The notes below the pieces were generated by a model that made no database searches, was not told where the DNA came from, and saw nothing but the letters and a program-made list of their open reading frames with translations. Below, piece by piece: positions 58,060-64,000 of a stretch of 64,000 nucleotides of DNA (position 1 is the stretch's first letter; every line of letters starts with the position of its first letter). Source of the stretch: Kuschelorhynchus macadamiae (Eukaryota > Arthropoda > Insecta > Coleoptera > Curculionidae); assembly GCA_030620095.1 (NCBI GenBank), contig JAUTXW010005216.1:434001-498000 (forward strand), in the 5' to 3' direction. Made by a program: the position numbers and the translations under genes.

Positions 58060-58556
58060 GGTAAATTTCCTTTACTCTTGTTATGAATCTTTCATTTTAT
58101 TAGGATTTAGGAATAGTAAAGTGTGACACAATTTAGTTCAGTATATAGTAATTTGGACCATATTGCATTCTTACCAATATTTTTCCATTTGCTACCTATG
58201 CCAGACTTGATTTTTGGGGATAATTTAAAATAAATTCAATAAGTAGTTTTTACATCGTCACACACCGCCGTTTTGTTGCGACATGTTGAATTATTATTTT
58301 TTCTGCAAAGTCAATTATACATAAGATTTTTTTTACGTTAAAGTTTTAAAAATGTTATTAGGCCGCCATTTTGTTCCACACCTTGAATTCGTACCACAAC
58401 TGTACCAGTTTATCTCTTTATCATACTCAGGCAAAATTTGAAATTAATCTAATAAGCAGTTTTTGAAATCGAATTTTAAATAATTGTGCCCTAATCATTT
58501 TTTAACGTTTCACTCGGCTGCCATTTTATTCCGGTTTCTTGGATTTTTACCAAAAT

Positions 58557-59805
58557 AATGGAATATTAAAAAACATAGGTCAAGTTCAAGCCTCGATATT
58601 TTTTTTATCAATAGATCGATTTAACTTTTCTTTTGGCTGTTTGAAAGATCATTCCTTGGTAAATAATAGACGACACTGGAAAAATGTATTAGTATACTGG
58701 GAAAGTCCATAAGTACGGAGTCATGTCATTGAATACTTTTTATCCAATTATGTGGAAAAGGAGAGTTGAATCTAGTTTCTCTTTCTGTTTTAGTTACTAA
58801 ATAACCTATTTAAAAGAAAAAACATTCCAACCTTTTCATGCAAAAACTTACCGTCATGAAATAACAGCCTCGTAAAAAGCATGTTAACATCTTCGATTCA
58901 TTACAAGTATGCTTCTTACTTTTGACAAGTATTTTTGTCAGAGTTATAAGAAAGCTTTAAAGTTTGATAAAGTAAAATTAATAGATTTATTACTCCTGAG
59001 GACTGTGCTTATGCTAGAGGCTGGCATGAGCAAGGAAGACCCTAGGCCGACATTGCCACACTTTTGGGAAAAAGTCAAAGTGCTATTTCAAAAATTCTGG
59101 TCAGATACAGAGAAACTGGAAAGAATAGGAGAAGAGCGGGACAAGGAAGAAAAATAATTACTACTCCGACACAGGACAGATTTTTAAGAGCGCAAGCTCT
59201 TAGAAGCAGATTTACGTCCAGTGTCAAACTTCAGTCGGAATTTGTAATAATTTGTAATTTTAAGACGTTTTTATTCATGTATGACAATGCAAGGCCACAT
59301 GTTGCAAGAGTCGTGCAGAAATACTTAGCTTATACTTAACCCCATAGAGCATTGTGGGATCAGATGCTATCAGCTCTAATTCGACCGCCTTAAAGCCTGG
59401 CCGAATTGAGGATATCGCTCGAGATGATATGGGAGGAAATGGAGCGTCTTTAATGAGTATGCCAAACCGCTGTCTTTCAGTTATTAATGCAAAAATGGGA
59501 AATAAGCGTTTTTAATGTTGGTTTGTTGCAATTTTCTCTACTGATTTATTACTGTGTAATTAATTTTAGATTAATTTTGTAGCTTCGCATTTTTTGCATT
59601 TTACCCTGTATGAATGTTTACCGAAACTTGTTAATAGGTTATGTAGTAATTAAAACAGAGAGAGAAACCGGATTTCAGCTTCTCTCCTTTTACACGGATA
59701 CGGTTACAAAGTAGTCAAGAAATGATCTTTCAAACAGCGACAAAAAAATTTAAATCAATCTATTAATAAGAAAAATATCGTAGCTTGGAGCGAAGTATAT
59801 TACCA
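58557..59805 (+). mobile_element. Tc1-like element with inverted repeats of about 215 bp
   Basis: The left arm (from about 58585: CAAGCCTCGATATTTTTT, TCAATAGATCGATTTAA, GGCTGTTTGAAAGATCATT) is matched in reverse by 59580-59800 (ATCTTTCAAACAGC, AATCAATCTATTAATAAG, ATATCGTAGCTTGG). It interrupts the GCCAT repeat between ACCAAAATA and TTACCAAGTCAT, words that are contiguous in other copies. Exact tips are uncertain by about 20 bases. It contains a deleted transposase. Confidence 0.85.
58976..59510 (+). pseudogene. Tc1-like transposase, internally deleted
   Basis: Readable blocks in mixed frames: LMLEAGMSKEDVARTL-type start (LEAGMSKED at about 59010), WKSQSAISKILVRYRETG (first HTH region), GRKIITTPTQDRFLRAQALR and SRFTSSVKLQ (second HTH region), then after a deletion FMYDNARPHVARVVQKYL, which is the second catalytic Asp region, then ALWDQMLSAL and IWEEMERL from the C-terminal end. 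The first Asp region and the third acidic block (NPIEHLW) are missing or destroyed, so it is inactive. Confidence 0.85.
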
Positions 59806-60325
59806 AGTCATACCCATATAACAGACGCACCGAGTGACTTAGTAAAACATATTTTTTGGCATCTAGGAACGCTGAAACCTGGAAATATGTAAAATCTAAG
59901 AGGGTGATTTTTTTCAGGATTACAAACATTTTATTTGGCCGCCCTTTTCTTTCGCCATCTTAAATTAGTACCGCAGTTTTACTTTTGATTCATACCAAAA
60001 TTTTACCAGTTGATTCCTACATAATACTGATAAATTGGAAAAGGAATTTTTTAGTAATAATTTTTTTAATATTTCACTAGGCCGTCATTTTGTTTTAATA
60101 TATTGGATTTTTGCCGAAATGTTACCAAGTCGTCTCTATATAGCTCTTAAATTTTGTCCAAAATTTAAAGTCAATCGGTTAAGTAGTTTTTTAGATATGC
60201 CGCGAAAAGACAAAATTCAAAAAAAACATGTTTTTCGTCATCTAGAGACCCTGTAACGTAAAGATCTGAAAACATATCGGAGAGTCATTTTTTCCCTATT
60301 ATAATACTTCCCTTTTATTAGGAAA

Positions 60326-60460
60326 GTAAAAATTGACAAAACTTAGCATGTTTTTATTTGATTAGCCAGTGCTATTATTTTTATCAGAATGACCGCTTTC
60401 AGACAATTTTGTTGTTGCACATTTTACTCCTCCTTCTGATCAAATGTACATAGCGCAGTT
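60326..60460. other. Unassigned sequence
   Basis: Short AT-rich linker between the GCCAT repeat and the PLE fragments. Confidence 0.4.
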
Positions 60461-60461
60461 T

Positions 60462-60740
60462 TTATGACATCGTCTCGATTCCCTCTTTAGAAAAATGCGT
60501 GTGTCTTGTGAAATATCCTAATGTACCATTTTCCTTCCTTTGAACACATACATCTAGAAAGGGAATCGTTCCATTGGATTCAATTTCCATTGTGAACTTG
60601 ATATTAACAACGAAAGTATCATCTATATACCTGAACCAGTGTTTTGGTTCTAGTGGAGCGGATAACAGAGTAATAACCTCAAAGGCGTCCATAAAGATAT
60701 TCGGTAACAGGTGATAGAGGAGGTACCATAGCTGCTCTTC
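60462..60740 (-). pseudogene. Penelope-like RT fragment (PLE 2)
   Basis: Reverse strand: the PLSPV-type start is eroded and joined to unrelated terminal sequence at about 60738. Then FMDAFEVITLLSAPLEPKHW, FRYIDDTFVVNIKFTMEIES (motif C, YIDD) and NGTIPFLDVCVQRKENGTLG, after which the frame fails. It aligns with PLE 1 (WFRYVDDTFVV, MIPFLDIFV). The reading-frame part above 60740 on this strand is only the shadow of the forward-strand terminal block. Confidence 0.85.
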
Positions 60741-60866
60741 GAGTTCACTCAGTGTTAAGATTCCGTGGAGTAGAAATCCCTGAAGATGCCTCGTGCAATC
60801 GAAGGCGAAACGTCGGATATTAATTCTAAATCGATACGGTCTAATCCCAAGAACCATGATTTCTTA
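60741..60866 (+). other. PLE terminal block with hammerhead-like motif
   Basis: CTGAAGA (60780-60786), stem GCCTCG/CGAAGGC, GAAAC (60807-60811), GTCGGATATTAATTC, then CCCAAGAACCATGATTTCTT. It is in inverted orientation against the RT fragment at 60462-60740. Confidence 0.8.
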
Positions 60867-61084
60867 ATTACCCTGAAGGTTTTAATTTTAAGGGCCCGCA
60901 AAAATAGTTAGCACCGAATGCATCAATATCTAAATCCGCCCCTGATTTTCATCTTATGTTTCTTTATCTTAAGCCCACCTAATTCCAATTTTAAATATTT
61001 AAATGCCGTTCTAATTTAAGATATGCGCTAAACTACTATTTTTGGAACGGAAGCTTTCACGGCTTTGGTCAATCTTCAGGGATC
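60867..61084. other. Linker between PLE fragments
   Basis: AT-rich, with no coding. Near 61040-61075 lies GGAACGGAAGCTTTCACGGC, the reverse of a word at 57080, probably PLE-derived. Confidence 0.45.
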
Positions 61085-61135
61085 TTTACTCCACGAGATC
61101 TGAACACTGAATGAGCTCGAAGAGATTCAGGCGGG

Positions 61136-61143
61136 CTTTTATA
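61136..61143 (-). promoter_or_regulatory. TATA box in PLE terminal region (reverse strand)
   Basis: TATAAAAG read on the reverse strand within GGGTATAAAAGCCCGC, mirror of 61596-61603. Confidence 0.55.
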
Positions 61144-61470
61144 CCCGACTTGTGCTCGCCGAACTGTGACCCTGTATTAAGATCGGTTTCCACGTGTGAT
61201 GTTGAGCATAACCCGTATCTCTATTGAAATGTTTTGTATGTTTAAATATTTCAATAGATTCTCTAACTTTTCGTTTATAAAAACCTGTAACCGATGCTAG
61301 AACCTTGGTTTCCTTTACATTTATGAAATGGCCAGTGTTATGCTGGTGTTCAGCTACAGCAGATTGAACAATTTGTTTCTTTTTAATACATCGTTCATGT
61401 TCCTTAAGTCTAGTTGATATTGAGCGTCCTGTTTCTCCCACATACACTTCTCCACAGGAGCAAGGAATTT
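61139..61470 (-). pseudogene. PLE GIY-YIG endonuclease domain
   Basis: From about 61470: IYKIPCSCGEVYVGETGRSI and STRLKEHERCIKKKQIVQSA, VAEHQHNTGHFIN, ETKVLASVTGFYKRKVRESI, EIFKHTKHFNRDTGYAQHH, stop at 61139. VYVGETGRS is the YIG half and the preceding YKI the GIY half. The Cys pair CSC next to it is normal for PLEs. The domain itself is intact over about 110 residues, but no RT is joined to it. The TATA word on this strand (61143-61136) overlaps the stop region. Confidence 0.85.
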
Positions 61471-61595
61471 TATATATTATTATATATAAATATTTAAACA
61501 TACAAAAAATTTCAATAGAGTCACGGGTTACGGTCTGCATCACACGTGGAAACCGATCTTAACACAGGGTCGCGGTTCGGCGAGCACAAGTCGGG

Positions 61596-61603
61596 TATAA
61601 AAG
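61596..61603 (+). promoter_or_regulatory. TATA box with downstream initiator in PLE terminal segment
   Basis: TATAAAAG at 61596, followed by TCAGT at 61630-61634, an arthropod initiator-like word (A at 61632, 36 bases from the first T). The spacing is a few bases longer than usual. Conserved in the reverse copy at 61136. Confidence 0.55.
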
Positions 61604-61660
61604 CCCGCATGAATTCTCTTCGAGCTCATTCAGTGTTCAGATATCGTGGAGTAAAGATCC

Positions 61661-61692
61661 CTGAAGATGCCTCGTGCAATCGAAGGCGAAAC
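61661..61692 (+). ncRNA. Hammerhead-like ribozyme motif (uncertain activity)
   Basis: CTGAAGA (61661-61667) fits the core word CUGANGA and GAAAC (61688-61692) fits GAAA. Between them GCCT CG pairs with CG A AGGC around the loop TGCAAT, an acceptable helix II, but one unpaired T precedes it. PLEs are known to carry hammerhead ribozymes in their terminal repeats. The extra base and the lack of a clear helix III make catalysis doubtful. Confidence 0.4.
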
Positions 61693-61750
61693 GTCGGATA
61701 GTAATTCCAATTTGACACGGTCCAATCCCAAGAACCATGATTTCTTATTA

Positions 61751-62429
61751 TTTTTAGATTTTTGAGGAAAATAGTTTTTTCATGGAAAATTTGAATAAAA
61801 TATATAAAATGTATATAATACGCCTAATACGAGCATACGTTCATCCTTAAGATTGAGGATAAGTTTTAACAAAATTAGTGCTACCCATAATTAAGCAAAT
61901 TTTTGTCGCGAACTGCAATCTCTGAAACGTATTTTTATAGAAATTTGTCCCCCCCCCCCCTATAAGAAGATCACCCCTCTTCGGAGAAAACTCTCTTAAT
62001 TCAACAGTTGCTATGGGTGAATAATTTTCAGTAGACGCTGGTAGCTGTATACTCAATATTCGGCAGTTGATAACATTAAATAGTTTTTTGTGTAAAGGTA
62101 GAAGAAGACATGATGCATACATTCGGGATAGGATGATTTTTATTGAATATTCCGCTCATGTACAAATTTTCCCGTAAGACTGGTGGTGTTTTCGAAAAAT
62201 TATAGCGGAAATACCACGTCGCCTAGGAAACATGGTGTTTCCACTTACCTGGTTAGGTGTGGTTACATACCTAACCAAAAAATGAAATCTTGACAATATG
62301 AAACCTGCTTTTGAGAGACGCTAGAGTCCCTAGAAACAGATTTTTTTTAAGTATTTTTCAAACATTTTTGAAAAGTTGTCAATATAAATAATCGCTTTGG
62401 GCTAGTTCAAGAAGAGGAACACCGTTAAA
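61751..62429. other. Unassigned sequence
   Basis: No supported gene. A run of ten C residues lies near 61950. The 5' boundary of the following LINE is near 62400-62430. Confidence 0.4.
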
Positions 62430-63902
62430 TTAAAAAAAGTATTTACAGATATCAGGAACAAGAAGTCTTCAGGATGGGATAACATTTCCTTGAAAATATT
62501 CTTGAAGCTACCTGAAAATTGTTTACAGGCATTATGTGAGGCTATTAACCACTCCTTCTTGGTGGGATCTTTTCCTGATTGTTTGAAGGGGGCTACAGTG
62601 ATCCCTCTCTTCAAGGGTGGAGACGTTGAGGAGCCCTCGAACTTTAGGCCTATATCTCTTCTGCCGACATTATCAAAAATAGTGGAAAGACTGGTCAAGC
62701 AGCGAGTCTTGTCATTTTTGAATGGGCATAGACTTCTCAGTGATGTGCAGTTTGGATTCCAGAGTGGTAGGAGCACAAACGATGCAGTGTTCTCATTGCT
62801 TGATATGGTCTATCTAAGGCTTAACGAAGGTGATGGGGCGGCCGCGGTGTTCTGTGATCTATCCAAGGCATTTGACTGTGTAGATCACAGAACACTGCTT
62901 CGCAAACTTGAGATCTACGGCTTTAGGGGCACAGCGTTGCTTTGGTTTGAGTCATATTTGTCCAATCGTCATCAGAAGGTGATGTTTAATGGAGAGCAGT
63001 CAGACAGTAGAGAGATCACATCGGGAGTACCGCAGGGTTCTGTTTTGGGTCCTTTATTGTTCTTGATTTATGTGAACGATTTACCAAAATTAAATATATC
63101 TGGCTCTTTTACTATTTTTGCAGACGACACAACAATTTTTTGGCATGGTAGTGACCCCTCTATTTAAAAAAATACTATCAATGGTGACCTAAGTAAAATA
63201 AAAGATTGGTGCGATGCAAATCATTTGTCCTTCAATGCCTCTAAGACAAATTTAATTACTTTCAAATGTAGACTTGAAAGAGTGGCACTTAACGATGTGA
63301 TTATCAGCAACCCCACGGTGAGCAGGTTTTTGGGGCTTCAAATAGACGGAAGGTTAAAGTTTGAACAGCACATTTTAGCATTGATTAAAAAATTATCTGC
63401 CAGTTGCTATGCATTGAGAGTGATTGCTGAGGAGCTGGATGAAACAATGACCAGGACTTCATATTTTGCTCTCATAGAGTCGCATTTGCGGTATGGGATA
63501 TCTTTTTGGGGATCATGTAGTGACACTTTATTTCAGTCAGTGTTTGTAATGCAAAAAAGAGCTCTTAGAATAGTTTGCAAATTTGGCCGTGGAGACTCCT
63601 GCCGGCCCGGTTTCGTAAATAAAAAAATACTAACTCTTCCTAGCTTATTTATTCTCGAGTCTGTGTGTCTAATGCACAGGAAGCGAAAGAGTGATATCTT
63701 GTCTGCAAGACCGGGGGGATACTCCTCTCGCCGCACCCATACTATTGCACTCCCAATTCCCACATCAGGACTTACGAAAAACTCTCTGCCCAATTCCATA
63801 AGGCGGAATGAAGAGGAAAAAAAGTTTAAATACGAAGTGAAGAGTATTCTAGTTGCGAAGGCCTATTATGGTGTGCAAGAATTTTTTGACGATACACTCT
63901 AA
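62430..63902 (+). pseudogene. LINE reverse transcriptase (jockey/CR1 superfamily), single internal stop
   Basis: 5'-truncated: the frame enters at KKVFTDIRNKKSSGWDNISL (about 62432). Then INHSFLVGSFPDCLKGATVI, PLFKGGDVEEPSNFRPISLL (start of RT), QFGFQSGRSTNDAV, VFCDLSKAFDCVDH (motif A), SGVPQGSVLGPLLFLIYVND (motif B) and FTIFADDTTIFW (motif C, FADD). One TAA at 63165-63167 follows DPSI; the same frame continues with KDWCDANHLSFNASKTN, FLGLQIDGRLKF, IESHLRYGISFWGSC, ILTLPSLFILESVCL, to a stop at 63902. No frameshift over about 490 codons, so this is the youngest LINE RT here apart from the R1-clade copy. The 3' end lies past the window. Confidence 0.92.
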
Positions 63903-64000
63903 AATTTTAGCAAATTTTTATGTTTTGTTTTTGTCTTTTTATCTTTAACCGGGGTTAATTCGGCATTACTATTTTATCCCTTTTATTTTATTTATATTTT
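63903..64000 (+). other. 3' untranslated region of the LINE (runs off window)
   Basis: T-rich sequence after the stop. No tail repeat is reached before the window ends. Confidence 0.6.

Larger units (their letters stand above)
58060..60325 (+). repeat. GCCAT dispersed repeat, copy j, longest; split by a Tc1-like element
   Basis: Leading end GGTAAATTTCCTTTACTC at 58065, trailing TACTTCCCTTTTATTAGG at 60305. Two super-repeats are seen: a mid-section ending GGGTGATTTTTTTCAGGATT near 59905 and the terminal one. GCCGCCATTTTG and close variants recur near 58265, 58363 and 58510, and beyond the insertion near 59940. The element is about 1.0 kb without the insert. Confidence 0.88.
61085..61490 (-). 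mobile_element. Penelope-like element 3' segment, reverse strand
   Basis: Carries the GIY-YIG endonuclease end of a PLE and, beyond its stop, CACACGTGGAAACCGATCTT, a TATA word and TCCCTGAAGA. It forms an inverted pair with 61495-61750. Confidence 0.8.
61495..61750 (+). mobile_element. Penelope-like terminal segment, forward strand
   Basis: Repeats in inverted order the region 61085-61250: CACACGTGGAAACCGATCTT, GGTATAAAAGCCCGC, GAGCTCATTCAGTGTTCAG, then CTGAAGA, hairpin and GAAACGTCGG, ending CCAAGAACCATGATTTCTT near 61743. No coding. Confidence 0.82.

Noticed and set aside
62402..62776. Reverse ORF of 124 codons
   Set aside because: Antisense of the LINE RT.

Overview
This is eukaryotic nuclear DNA, almost certainly from an arthropod and probably an insect. 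It is AT-rich and intron-like, and nearly everything recognisable in it is a transposable element (TE) or its remains. The families point to an arthropod: an R1-clade non-LTR retrotransposon, several jockey/CR1-superfamily LINEs, Penelope-like elements (PLEs) with a GIY-YIG endonuclease, piggyBac, hAT, Tc1-like and IS630-like transposons, and a mariner-related group with an arthropod-type helix-turn-helix domain and CAGGGTG tips. I see no rRNA, tRNA, CRISPR array or bacterial-style operon. The only host coding candidate is one 189-bp exon-like segment at 12110-12298.

Layout, left to right. 1-2570: a transposon tip and a mariner-like element bordered by (TA)n runs, its transposase broken by one frameshift. 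2570-4600: a tandem array with an exact 126-bp period and strong palindromes. 5200-6020: first copy of a non-coding dispersed repeat (called the GCCAT repeat here) that recurs across the window. 7690-11800: remnants of an arthropod repetitive ORF, a jockey LINE, a 189-bp duplication and a degenerate LINE. 12110-12298: candidate exon. 14249-19742: a small inverted-repeat element with 8-bp target duplications, interrupted by an almost complete R1-clade LINE (14846-19374) with a perfect 13-bp target duplication. 20177-26485: a Tc1-like element split by about 5 kb that contains a piggyBac element (23344-25758). 26488-28095: LINE. 29586-32141: internally deleted mariner-like element with arms of about 770 bp. 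34860-38940: Penelope-like remnant with inverted arms, holding an IS630-like element (35108-37837), which itself holds a MITE (36822-37302).

42465-47985: one GCCAT repeat copy split by a mariner-like element (42591-44883) and a hAT element (45376-47514). 48400-49010: jockey fragment. 49260-53370: a reverse-strand GCCAT repeat split by a CR1-like LINE. 54374-57065: a PLE whose reverse transcriptase (RT) is split by a hAT-like insertion. 58060-60325: another GCCAT repeat split by a Tc1-like element. 60460-61750: inverted PLE fragments with a TATA promoter and hammerhead-like motifs. 62430-64000: LINE RT with a single internal stop, running off the window.

No genes here work together as a pathway. 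The organisation is a stratigraphy of insertions, and target-site duplications (TTAA, TA, GTTATAAC and a 13-bp one) let many junctions be placed to the base. All transposase and RT genes carry at least one break except ORF1 of the R1-clade LINE, which is open from ATG to stop. Coordinates of old repeats are approximate to about 10-30 bases.
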